From NCBI GenBank assembly GCA_026388275.1, contig JAPLKB010000009.1, positions 56,937 to 120,936 on the forward strand: a DNA stretch of 64,000 nucleotides, written 5' to 3'. This document shows positions 25,508 through 33,822 of the stretch, piece by piece. This DNA is from Pseudomonadota bacterium (GTDB lineage: Bacteria > Desulfobacterota > Syntrophorhabdia > Syntrophorhabdales > Syntrophorhabdaceae). The notes below the pieces were generated by a model. The model ran no database searches. It was not told the DNA's origin and worked only from the letters and a program-made list of their open reading frames with translations. A program made the position numbers and the translations under genes. Position 1 is the stretch's first letter, and each line of letters opens with the position of its first letter.

Positions 25508-26455
25508 ATGGAAGCTATAGATATACACACACATGGGATAGGCGGCTATGATACAAAGACGATCACTGTGGAACATGTTTTAAAGATTGCAGAAATCCAT
25601 GGCAGTAATGGTGTTTCAAAAATCCTGCCCGCAATTTACCCTGGACCCATAGAGGATATGCGAGCAAATATGATAACAGTGAAAAGGGCAATGGTATTTC
25701 AAAGCTCAGAGTCCAAATTCAAGAGTCCGGAGTTGGACAACTCAACATTCAACATTCAACATTCAACATTCGGAGCGGATTCTTATGAAGGAGCAAAGAT
25801 AATCGGGGTGCACCTTGAGGGACCTTTTCTCAATCCTTCCAGATGCGGTGCTCTCAATCCTCTGTCGTTTCTGAATCCCACTGTTGACAACCTTAAAAGG
25901 CTTACGGAAGGTTTTGAAGATATGATAAAAATCATCACCGTAGCGCCTGAACTGGATGGAGCGATCGATCTCATCAGGGCAGCGGCCGATATGGGAATCA
26001 TTGTCAGTATGGGGCATTCAGATGCAGCATATCAGGAAGCCAGAGAAGGTTTCCATGCAGGGGCAAAGGGCATTACACATATTTTTAATGCAATGCGCGG
26101 ATTTCACCACAGAGAACCGGGCATCGCAGGTTTCGGGTTTACCAACCCGCATGTTTATATCGAGGTGATTGCAGATCCATACCACCTCCACCCGGAAACA
26201 ATTAAATTGATCTTTAAAGGAAAACCTCCTGAAAAGATTATTATTATCTCAGATTCTGTAAAGGATACGGTAAAAACCGGAAGCCGGAAAACGGAAAACG
26301 GATTTCAGGGCGTAAGGGATTTGCGCGGGATTCTGAAGGGCGGCGCTATGACTGTTGTTGAGTCGGCAAGAAGACTTATTGACATGGGTTATGAAGAAAA
26401 TATTATAACAAATTGTATTTCAGGAAACCCCGAAGCCTATCTCAGCGGAAGGTGA
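25508..26455 (+). CDS. nagA: N-acetylglucosamine-6-phosphate deacetylase-like amidohydrolase
   Basis: 315 residues, shorter than NagA (about 380) because it starts right at the first metal motif AIDIHTHGIGGYDT (H7, H9); the usual N-terminal beta-sandwich strands are missing. The barrel keeps VHLEGPFLNPSRCGALNP (E about 104), VSMGHSDA, THIFNAM and IISDSV (metal and catalytic residues). Two in-frame inserts look repeat-derived: DNSTFNIQHSTFGAD from four AACATTC heptamers, and KTGSRKTENGFQG from GGAAAAC repeats. Likely GlcNAc-6-P deacetylation in cell-wall recycling, matching the AmpG-like importer. No upstream start that restores the N-terminus is visible. Confidence 0.78.
   Translation: MEAIDIHTHGIGGYDTKTITVEHVLKIAEIHGSNGVSKILPAIYPGPIEDMRANMITVKRAMVFQSSESKFKSPELDNSTFNIQHSTFGADSYEGAKIIGVHLEGPFLNPSRCGALNPLSFLNPTVDNLKRLTEGFEDMIKIITVAPELDGAIDLIRAAADMGIIVSMGHSDAAYQEAREGFHAGAKGITHIFNAMRGFHHREPGIAGFGFTNPHVYIEVIADPYHLHPETIKLIFKGKPPEKIIIISDSVKDTVKTGSRKTENGFQGVRDLRGILKGGAMTVVESARRLIDMGYEENIITNCISGNPEAYLSGR
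25744..25771 (+). repeat. Four tandem AACATTC heptamers inside the nagA-like gene
   Basis: Exact (AACATTC)x4. Related degenerate heptamers occur at 2760-2790 (inside the ampG-like gene), 15133-15165, 16098-16125 and 36783-36865. In both genes they are read in the same frame and give NSTFN..HST peptides. Confidence 0.85.
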
Positions 26456-26500
26456 GGAAAGGTTTACAAAAAAATTACTTTAGCGCTCTTTAATGAACCT

Positions 26501-27655
26501 TTATTCGGGATAAGCGATAGGGAACCCCTTTGTCCTCCACTCTCTCATGCCGTACTCAAGGTTTTTGACATTGTTATAGCCATAGGCCCGAAGATAGAGT
26601 GCCGCATGTGCCGAACGTATACCGCTTTCGCAGACTACCGTTATGGCTGTGTCAAGATTTCTCGGCAGTTCCTCAACCCTCCTGGCAATCTCCCCGACAG
26701 GAATGTTTATCGCGCCTTTTATGTGTCCTGTTGTTGATAGTTCTTCCGGTGCTCTTACATCTATTATAAGAAACTTCTTTTTGTTTTTAATATGTTCATA
26801 CAGATCTTCAGCATGGATGAGAGTTGCTTCATGAGGCTGTTCGAGGTAATGTTCCATTGAAAAACAGAAGGTTTTCATAAGAGGATTCAAATCATTCTTT
26901 TCCCCGGGCTCAGCCTGCCTGCCCGTAGTCAGACCGCATTGCAGCTTGCCGTTTCCTGCATCGAGGGGTGGAAAAAGGTTAACAAGGAATTTGTCGAACT
27001 CTTCATCAGTTCTTTCGGTATTGAGGCAGACATTATGTATCTTTTCATAGCCAAGGGATGAATTTATGTTGCCCTGATAATCATGGGCGGGGTAAACAAT
27101 CAGGTCATTTGACAGACCTATGAGTTTGCCGAAGAGGCTGTTATGCATTTCCTTTGAGTTCCCTCCCGGCAGATTGGTCCTACCGCATTGCCCTATAAGC
27201 AACGTATCCCCTGTATATACTCTGTGATTGGAAACAAGGCACATGGAGTCCCGGGTGTGACCGGGGGTAAAAATGACACTGAAAACAAGACCGCCTGTTT
27301 TTAATTCATCGCCTTCATCAATAAAGATATCCACGCGCTTGCCGGCATTTTCAGCAATGATTTTCTCAATTCCGTACAAATCCTTTATATCCTCTCCTAT
27401 TTTCCTCTGTATTGGTGTGTTCTTATACATTACCGTCTTTGCACCTAAGGCATCAGCCAGCTCAGTGGCCAGCGATATATGATCCACATGAGTATGGGTG
27501 TCGACAACATACAAAATCTTCAGTTTCTTCTCTTTTACAAAACTAAAATAGGGTTCTGTCTCGTGGGAAGGATCTATGATAATTCCCACGAGTTCATTAC
27601 TGCATGCTGATACATAGGAAAGACATCCGTCAAAGTTAAATTGTCTGAAAATCAT
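26501..27655 (-). CDS. Persulfide dioxygenase-like metallo-hydrolase fused to rhodanese
   Basis: 384 residues. N-terminal metallo-beta-lactamase fold of the ETHE1 type: DTHTHVDH (H54, H56, D58, H59), FTPGHTRDS and GDTLLIGQCGRTNLPGG, the last being the persulfide dioxygenase signature. C-terminal rhodanese domain (about 270-384) with active-site loop VVCESGIRSA (C342) and an LIIDVRAPEE start. Expected role: oxidising glutathione- or other persulfides and moving sulfane sulfur. Dioxygenase activity needs O2, so in a strict anaerobe its job may be oxygen-stress or another hydrolase reaction. AGAGG precedes ATG 27655. It converges on the nagA-like gene. Confidence 0.85.
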   Translation of the reverse strand: MIFRQFNFDGCLSYVSACSNELVGIIIDPSHETEPYFSFVKEKKLKILYVVDTHTHVDHISLATELADALGAKTVMYKNTPIQRKIGEDIKDLYGIEKIIAENAGKRVDIFIDEGDELKTGGLVFSVIFTPGHTRDSMCLVSNHRVYTGDTLLIGQCGRTNLPGGNSKEMHNSLFGKLIGLSNDLIVYPAHDYQGNINSSLGYEKIHNVCLNTERTDEEFDKFLVNLFPPLDAGNGKLQCGLTTGRQAEPGEKNDLNPLMKTFCFSMEHYLEQPHEATLIHAEDLYEHIKNKKKFLIIDVRAPEELSTTGHIKGAINIPVGEIARRVEELPRNLDTAITVVCESGIRSAHAALYLRAYGYNNVKNLEYGMREWRTKGFPIAYPE

Positions 27656-27840
27656 TTTTGCCTCTTGGGTATATTATTATTTGAAAATTGTGCCGGTCTC
27701 CACGTAAAATCGTTAAACCGGGTATAAACAACGGGATTCCTCGTGTATAAGCATAAGCGGTGATATACTTCGCTAAGATGAGAATTATAATATTTTTTTG
27801 ATATTCGTTCCAGAGTTATATTTCTTCATCCGTATGATCC

Positions 27841-28347
27841 TTATTCATTTGCCGCTATTTCATTATCAAAATCCTGTGTAATGGCATTAAGTTCTTCTGC
27901 ACTAAAGACCTTGTCAGTGTCCAGGACAATAATGAAGCGGTCATCCCTCTTGCCCATGCCTTTGATAAACTCGGTCTTGAGTTGTATGCCTATCCTCGGG
28001 GCAGGTTCTATCTGATCCGGGTCTAATTCGAGGACTTCCTGGACTGAATCTACGAGGGCTCCCATGATGGTGGTCTCTCCTTCAAACGAAACCTCTATGA
28101 CAATTACACATGTATTGACTTTTTTCTCAGTTTTAGTCATGCCGAATTTTAATCTCATATCCAATACAGGGACCACGCTCCCCCGCAGGTTAATAACGCC
28201 TCTCATGTAATCCGGAGTTTTTGGCACTTTGGTAACTGTTGTAAACTCTAAAATTTCTCTCACACAGGAAACATCTATTGCAAAGACCTCCTCGCCTAAT
28301 TGAAAAGTGAGATATTGCCGTGTATCGGTTATTGATAAAACACTCAT
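27841..28347 (-). CDS. cheW: CheW chemotaxis coupling protein
   Basis: 168 residues, two SH3-like barrels; YLTFQLGEEVFAIDVSCVRE, TKVPKTPDYMRGVINLRGSV and VPVLDMRLKFGM are classical CheW blocks. It couples receptors to CheA. SD AAGGAGG lies 8 nt before the ATG. It is the last gene of the leftward operon STAS-cheY-cheA-mcp-cheW. Confidence 0.95.
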   Translation of the reverse strand: MSVLSITDTRQYLTFQLGEEVFAIDVSCVREILEFTTVTKVPKTPDYMRGVINLRGSVVPVLDMRLKFGMTKTEKKVNTCVIVIEVSFEGETTIMGALVDSVQEVLELDPDQIEPAPRIGIQLKTEFIKGMGKRDDRFIIVLDTDKVFSAEELNAITQDFDNEIAANE

Positions 28348-28438
28348 GAGTCAACCTCCTTTTTATAGACAATGACCGGTTATCGGAATTCAGAGACCTC
28401 GCCGGCGCCTGACCACAGAACCCCGGCCCTTGCCATTA

Positions 28439-30157
28439 TCAGAACCTCTCAAATTCCTCGTCAAGCTTATCATGAACATTGTCGAGATCTAGGGCAATAC
28501 CGGATAGCTTGCCATTGCCATTAGTGCCGCTTGTTTTTGCTGCATGCACATGAGCATGATTGGCCGGGAGCTGTGTCTTATACTGTTTTATTCCTCTATC
28601 CCTCTTTGCCTCTGTATTAGGTCTTACGGCAGTTCTCTTCATGCCGGTTTCTTCTACCCTGAAGAATGCTATGGTGTCCTGTAATAGCTCTGCCTGACTT
28701 GCAAGCTCCTCTGATGTGGATGCCATCTCTTCCGTGGCAGAAGCATTTTGTTGAATAACCTGATCGAGTTGCTGGATTGCCTTGTTTATCTGCTCCGCCC
28801 CGATATTCTGTTCGTTGCTTGCAGCGTTAATTTCACTGACAAGTTCCGCTGTTTTTTGTATATCGGGGACAATTTTCCCGAGCATAATGCCGGCTTTTTC
28901 TGCAACTTCAACGCTTGACGTAGAGAGTTTGCCTATTTCTCCTGCTGCTGTCTGGCTCCTTTCTGCAAGCTTCCTTACCTCTGTTGCAACCACTGCAAAA
29001 CCTTTCCCGTGTTCACCTGCTCTGGCCGCTTCTATTGCTGCGTTGAGGGCCAAAAGGTTTGTCTGTCTGGCTATCTCTTCAATGATGTTGATTTTTGTGG
29101 CAATCTCCTTCATTGCAGCAACAGTCTCTGTAACGGCATTTCCACCGTCTCTGGCATCCTGTGCTGCTTTTACGGCTATTTTTTCCGTCTGCTGGGCATT
29201 ATCCGCATTCTGTCTGATGTTGGATGTCATCTCCTCCATAGAGGAAGAAATCTCTTCAGCGGAGGCTGCCTGTTCTGTTGCGCCTTGCGACATCTGCTGG
29301 GAAGACGAACTCATCTGTTGGCTCGCTGATGTTACGTTTTCGGCAGAGGTTTTGACGTCGGCAACTATCGACTTCAATTTTTCAACCATATTCTTCATTC
29401 CGTTCAGCAACTGACCGGCTTCATCAGTTGTATCAGATTCAACAATAAGAGCCAGGTTTCCCTCGGAAAGCTCATTTGCTACTTCAACGGCCTTATTTAA
29501 TGAACGCGTGATAATCTTTGAAACAAAGAAGGCAATGCACAGTATAATTGCCGCAATCAAAATGGTGGCAATGATGATCTGTATACGCATCTTTCCTATT
29601 TCAGCGCTCACATCGTCAATATAGATGCCGCTGCCTATAACCCATCCCCATTGGTTGAAGAGTTTCACATAAGAAAGTTTTGGCGACGGTTTGGTTTCAT
29701 TGGGTTTCGGAAAGAAATAATCAACAAAACCCTCTCCTTTATCCTTGGCAACCTTAACAAATTCCTGAAAATATAATTTACCGTGAGAATCCTTCTCTCC
29801 AGACAAATCTTTGCCCTCCAATTCCTGTTTAATGGGGTGCATTAGCATCTTTGTATTGAGGTCATTAATCCAGAAATACTCGTTGTTTTTGTAACGGAGA
29901 TTCTTAATAGTTGTCAACGCTCTTTTCTGGGCCTCATCCGGCTTTAACTCGCCCGATTTTACCTTTGCCTCCATTGAAGCGGTCAATGTATAGGCCACAT
30001 CTACCACATTTTTTGTGGCATTTTTCTTCTCGTCCATCAATTTGTTCTCAACAAGGGGCAGTAAATAAAACATGATGCCCGATATGATCACCACCATGGT
30101 AAACACCGAAATCCCCATTATTTTTGTTGAAATCTTCCAGTTCTTAAAACTTTTCAT
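28439..30157 (-). CDS. Methyl-accepting chemotaxis protein with single-Cache sensor
   Basis: 572 residues. Membrane helix about 13-35, periplasmic single Cache domain about 40-185 ([15 protein letters not shown]..., [28 protein letters not shown]), second helix about 190-213, HAMP, and a long coiled-coil with the signalling tip [20 protein letters not shown] and [18 protein letters not shown]. sCache_2 receptors often bind small carboxylates. The C-terminus ends EEFERF, which fits a CheR/CheB tether of the x-aromatic-x-x-aromatic type, though cheR and cheB are not here. ATG 30157 has GGAGG 5 nt upstream; the longer frame from 30178 starts inside the SD region. Confidence 0.93.
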   Translation of the reverse strand: MKSFKNWKISTKIMGISVFTMVVIISGIMFYLLPLVENKLMDEKKNATKNVVDVAYTLTASMEAKVKSGELKPDEAQKRALTTIKNLRYKNNEYFWINDLNTKMLMHPIKQELEGKDLSGEKDSHGKLYFQEFVKVAKDKGEGFVDYFFPKPNETKPSPKLSYVKLFNQWGWVIGSGIYIDDVSAEIGKMRIQIIIATILIAAIILCIAFFVSKIITRSLNKAVEVANELSEGNLALIVESDTTDEAGQLLNGMKNMVEKLKSIVADVKTSAENVTSASQQMSSSSQQMSQGATEQAASAEEISSSMEEMTSNIRQNADNAQQTEKIAVKAAQDARDGGNAVTETVAAMKEIATKINIIEEIARQTNLLALNAAIEAARAGEHGKGFAVVATEVRKLAERSQTAAGEIGKLSTSSVEVAEKAGIMLGKIVPDIQKTAELVSEINAASNEQNIGAEQINKAIQQLDQVIQQNASATEEMASTSEELASQAELLQDTIAFFRVEETGMKRTAVRPNTEAKRDRGIKQYKTQLPANHAHVHAAKTSGTNGNGKLSGIALDLDNVHDKLDEEFERF

Positions 30158-30227
30158 AACAACCTCCTTTCGGAACACATGGTTCCGATGTATATCTGCT
30201 CTTCATAATGAAAGAGTAAAGACCGTA

Positions 30228-32351
30228 TCAACCAAAGACAGCCTCCGCCATTTCTACATTCTTAGCTATTTTTGTCGCATCCAATATTAATGCTACTGTT
30301 CCGTCACCCAGAATAGTGGCGCCGGAAATACCTTCCACATTTCTATAGAACTTCCCCAGATTCTTAATTACCGTCTGGTGCTCTCCAATGACTTGGTCCA
30401 CCACGAAACCCATTCTTTCACCATTCCTTCCGGTTACAACAATCTGCTCTATGGGAGGCCTTTCTCCCCGGATATTAAACTCGTTTCTCAGTCTGATATA
30501 TGGAACCAGTTCACCGCGAATGCGAGCAATATTCCTTCCATAAGACTTTTTTACATCTTCGCCGGTTAATTCCACGCATTCTTCAACGATGGAAAGCGGA
30601 ATGACAAAATTGCTTCTGCCGATGGCAACAAGAAGACCTTCAATGATTGCAAGGGTGAGAGGAAGAGTGAGGGTAACGGTGGTACCCTTGTCCTTCACGC
30701 TTGTGATACTGATTAAACCACGTAATGAATCTATGGCCTTTTGCACCACATCCATGCCTACACCTCTGCCGGAAACACTTGTCACCTCCCTGGCAGTAGA
30801 AAATCCGGGATGAAAAATAAAACCAAAAATGTCCTTTTCCGTGAGGTCCGCATTCTGGGCAACAAGCCCTTTTCCTTCAGCTTTTGCAAGGATTGCCTCT
30901 TTATCAAGGCCCTTCCCGTCGTCTTGAATCCGGATAATCACGTTTCCTCCCGAGTGAATTGCGGAGAGAAGTATCGTACCTGCTTTCGGCTTGCCCTTCG
31001 ATACCCGCACATCAGGAGGCTCTATTCCGTGATCGATACTGTTCCTGATAAGATGGATAAGGGGATCGTTAAGTCTTTCGATAACAGTCTTGTCAAGTTC
31101 TGTCTCTGCGCCTTCTGTTACCAATTCTATCTCTTTACCAAGTTCGACGGATAAGTCTCTTACCAATCTCTTAAATCTCCCGAAGGTGGTTCCTATAGGC
31201 AACATACGTATATTCAAGGTATTATCCCGCAGTTCCACGGTCAGCCTCTCAACCTCTTCTGCAATAGCATTAAGTTCCGCGTTATGAAAAAAGGAGGTTG
31301 TTTGGGTTAAATGTGCCTGTACAGTAACAAGTTCTCCTACCAAATTGACGAGGGTATCCAGTTTCTCTGCGGGAACTCTGATACTTGTCTGTGCATCTTC
31401 CTTTGCCTTTGATTTGTCCCGCATCCTTCGGACATGTTCCTGCTCAACAAGAGCCGATGCCACTTTGTCCGGAACCACCAATCCCTTTTCGACAAGTATC
31501 TCGCCGAGGTATTTTTTTTGATTAAGGACTTCCTGGAGGTCCTCTTTTCTTAGGTCGCCCTTTTCGACAAGTATCTCGCCGATCTTTTTATAATCTTCCT
31601 CGTCCTCATTAATACTTTTGCAGTCAATAATATTTATTGTCAATTCGCAAGAGTCTTCTATAAAAATAAAAACATCCTTTATTGTATTTATCCCCTGATC
31701 GGTTGTAAGAATCATGTCCCAGGAGGTGTAACAGTATTCGGGATTTATTTCGTCCAGAGGGGGTATGTTATCTATTTGTGCAACAACCTTGCATTCTCCC
31801 AGAGAACGGAGATCATCTAGAAGGAGGAGAAGGTTTGTACCGGTAAAAAAAACATCCGTCGAGGGTTTAAAACGAATTCGGTATGTTGCACTTTCACAAT
31901 TTATTTGGTGAAACGAAGCCCCTTCAACAGGAGGAGTCAGGTTAAATAGGGGGGGAAGCGCTTCTCCTCCTGAGGCAAACATTTTAAAGGCAGTAACTAT
32001 CTCTGATGGGGTCAGTCCTTCAAGGGCTTCGTCAAGGGGGGTCTTATCGAGCATCGATTTGATGCGGTCTTTGGCTAGAAGGGTAAGATTGATGAGTTCC
32101 TTCGTAACGGGGATTTCTTTGGCTCTTACTTTGTCATAGACTGTTTCTATATCATGGGTGAAGGCTGCAATGTCATCAAAACCGAACATTGCACCGGACC
32201 CTTTGATGGTATGCATAATACGGAATACCTTTCCAATCAGTTCTCCATCATCCGGAGTTTCTTCAAGTTCCAGAAGAGATTCTTCGAGTTCCAGCAATTG
32301 CTCGTTTGTCTCTTCCTTATATGTTTCTGAGTATGTGTTTGTAATTGTCAT
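30228..32351 (-). CDS. cheA: CheA chemotaxis histidine kinase
   Basis: 707 residues. Hpt domain with phosphoacceptor H47 (RIMHTIKGSGAMFG), a regulatory P2-like middle, then residues about 255-320 with two copies of a helical IGEILVEKGDL / LGEILVEKGLV motif like that at the N-terminus of GspE-type ATPases, dimerisation helices (SIRVPAEKLDTLVNLVGELV), HATPase (N box HLIRNSIDHGIE, G1 IQDDGKGLD, G2 GRGVGMDVV) and a CheW-like C-terminal domain (LPLSIVEECVEL). It phosphorylates the CheY encoded immediately upstream; ATG overlaps the cheY stop by 4 nt. Confidence 0.95.
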   Translation of the reverse strand: MTITNTYSETYKEETNEQLLELEESLLELEETPDDGELIGKVFRIMHTIKGSGAMFGFDDIAAFTHDIETVYDKVRAKEIPVTKELINLTLLAKDRIKSMLDKTPLDEALEGLTPSEIVTAFKMFASGGEALPPLFNLTPPVEGASFHQINCESATYRIRFKPSTDVFFTGTNLLLLLDDLRSLGECKVVAQIDNIPPLDEINPEYCYTSWDMILTTDQGINTIKDVFIFIEDSCELTINIIDCKSINEDEEDYKKIGEILVEKGDLRKEDLQEVLNQKKYLGEILVEKGLVVPDKVASALVEQEHVRRMRDKSKAKEDAQTSIRVPAEKLDTLVNLVGELVTVQAHLTQTTSFFHNAELNAIAEEVERLTVELRDNTLNIRMLPIGTTFGRFKRLVRDLSVELGKEIELVTEGAETELDKTVIERLNDPLIHLIRNSIDHGIEPPDVRVSKGKPKAGTILLSAIHSGGNVIIRIQDDGKGLDKEAILAKAEGKGLVAQNADLTEKDIFGFIFHPGFSTAREVTSVSGRGVGMDVVQKAIDSLRGLISITSVKDKGTTVTLTLPLTLAIIEGLLVAIGRSNFVIPLSIVEECVELTGEDVKKSYGRNIARIRGELVPYIRLRNEFNIRGERPPIEQIVVTGRNGERMGFVVDQVIGEHQTVIKNLGKFYRNVEGISGATILGDGTVALILDATKIAKNVEMAEAVFG

Positions 32352-32713
32352 CCCAATACCTTCTTTACCACAGCAACTAACTGTTCAGGCTTAAAAGGTT
32401 TTGTTATCCATCCTGTGGCACCGGCTTTTTTACCTTCAAGTTTTTTTGACTCCTGGGATTCTGTTGTAAGCAGGACAATAGGGATGAATTTGTATGCCTG
32501 GCTTGCCCTTATGCCTTTTACCAGCTCTATGCCGTCAAGATTCGGCATGTTGAGGTCTGTAATAACCATGTGAATGGGATTACCGTTAAGCTTGGATAAG
32601 GCATCCTTACCGTCCACTGCTTCAACAACCTCATAGCCTGCCCCCTTTAGGGTAAACGCCACCATCTGTCTGACACTTGCAGAATCATCTGCTGTTAATA
32701 TCCGTTTACTCAT
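32348..32713 (-). CDS. cheY: CheY-type single-domain response regulator
   Basis: 121 residues, a receiver only. Acid pocket D9/D10, phosphorylation site D53 (ITDLNMPNLDG), T83/T84 and K105 (ITKPF). It carries the signal from CheA to the flagellar motor or another output. Start overlaps the STAS gene end by 8 nt, and the stop overlaps the cheA start (ATGA), showing strict coupling. Confidence 0.95.
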   Translation of the reverse strand: MSKRILTADDSASVRQMVAFTLKGAGYEVVEAVDGKDALSKLNGNPIHMVITDLNMPNLDGIELVKGIRASQAYKFIPIVLLTTESQESKKLEGKKAGATGWITKPFKPEQLVAVVKKVLG

Positions 32714-33056
32714 TTTTCTTCCCCGTCAATAAACATCTTTCTTGTACATCTAACAGACAACCTTTCTGCCGCAGAAATCCCGAATCTCTTAACGCATCTT
32801 TGAAAATAATCGATGGGTTGTCGTCTATTTTTATAGATTGGTTGGAATTTATTGCCTTCTTGTGTGCCGAGCAAATGATTTGCAAACATGAAACGTCAGC
32901 GCCTATAATACCGGTAAGATTTAAAACAAGATTATCCGTATTTTTCATTGCATCGGCGAGGGCTGTTTTAAATAATTCCGCATTGGAGACCGTTAAATCT
33001 CCCGATAATGCAAGAACTTTGCTTTTCTCTTTGTCTTCTGTCCTGCTTTCAAACAT
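32706..33056 (-). CDS. STAS domain protein of the chemotaxis operon
   Basis: 116 residues. STAS/anti-sigma antagonist fold: LALSGDLTVSNAELFKTAL, LVLNLTGIIGADVSCLQIIC with the conserved D-x-S at the usual phospho-serine place, and IIFKDALRDSGF at the end. First gene of the chemotaxis operon. STAS proteins of this kind often sit before cheY/cheA in deltaproteobacterial and alphaproteobacterial che clusters and may tune CheA. Confidence 0.85.
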   Translation of the reverse strand: MFESRTEDKEKSKVLALSGDLTVSNAELFKTALADAMKNTDNLVLNLTGIIGADVSCLQIICSAHKKAINSNQSIKIDDNPSIIFKDALRDSGFLRQKGCLLDVQERCLLTGKKNE

Positions 33057-33140
33057 TGCTAAATGCCTTTCTTTTTTTTAATATCTGAGAATCTACTTGC
33101 TTTTTCGGTTGGCGGAATTAAAAACAAAATAGGAATAGCA

Positions 33141-33190
33141 CTGAATTTCTTGTAGGAAATAGCTGAATGTCTTGTAGGATAATTCCTACT
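33141..33190 (-). promoter_or_regulatory. Tandem 17-bp repeats upstream of the chemotaxis operon
   Basis: CTGAATTTCTTGTAGGA (33141-33157) and CTGAATGTCTTGTAGGA (33163-33179) differ at one base and are spaced 22 bp, about two helical turns. The second is followed by a GTAGGA/TCCTAC inverted repeat. They lie between the NarL-type regulator gene and the start of the STAS-cheY-cheA operon, so they may be binding sites of that regulator. Confidence 0.4.
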
Positions 33191-33822
33191 TATCCCACAA
33201 TGTTGTTTTCAACAACATAGCGAATAAGTTCGGAATTATTTTTGAGGTTCATTTTTTTCAGAATGCGGGCTCTGTATGTGCTGATGGTTTTTATGCTAAG
33301 AAAAAGCTCTGATGCAATCTCTTTCATCGACTTTCCTGAACCGATCATGCACATTACCTTATGCTCCCGTTCTGACAATATTTCATGGAGAAGCTTTTCC
33401 TTAGGATGTTCAACATCAAGTGCCAATTTTTCAGCTAATGACAGTGTAATGTATTTTCTCCCCTGGGATATACGTCTTATTGCTGTGATCAGTTCATCCG
33501 GGGCACTTTCCTTTGTCAGATAGCCTGATGCGCCTGCCTTAAGGACCCGCAATGCATAATGTTCTTCAGGATGAATGCTCAACATAAGGATATTGAGCCC
33601 CGGCTTTTTTTCTCTCAGTTCTTTTAAAACATCTAAACCGGTTTTTATGGGCATGGAAACATCCAGGATAATTACATCAAAATCATTTTTTAATGCCTTA
33701 TTCAAAGCTTCCTGACCATTGCTTGCTGTATCGGCAACTTCCATATCCGGCACCTCTGCAACAATCTGTTTGAGTCCTTCCCTGACTATAGTATGGTCAT
33801 CGGCAATAAGAATTTTAATCAT
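33190..33822 (-). CDS. NarL/FixJ family response regulator
   Basis: 210 residues. Receiver with D8/D9 and phosphorylation site D54 (VIILDVSMPIKTG), K at LTKESAP, and a C-terminal LuxR-type HTH (LSEREHKVMCMIGSGKSMKE, then SIKTISTYRARILKKM). ATG overlaps the stop of the kinase gene (ATGA), so they form one two-component pair. Targets unknown; the tandem repeats at 33141-33190 and the che operon downstream are candidates. Confidence 0.93.
   Translation of the reverse strand: MIKILIADDHTIVREGLKQIVAEVPDMEVADTASNGQEALNKALKNDFDVIILDVSMPIKTGLDVLKELREKKPGLNILMLSIHPEEHYALRVLKAGASGYLTKESAPDELITAIRRISQGRKYITLSLAEKLALDVEHPKEKLLHEILSEREHKVMCMIGSGKSMKEIASELFLSIKTISTYRARILKKMNLKNNSELIRYVVENNIVG

Noticed and set aside
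25744..25771. CRISPR-like or phase-variable tract
   Set aside because: Four heptamers without spacers; a length change by one unit would shift the frame, but there is no sign of an off/on switch design such as a nearby alternative frame.
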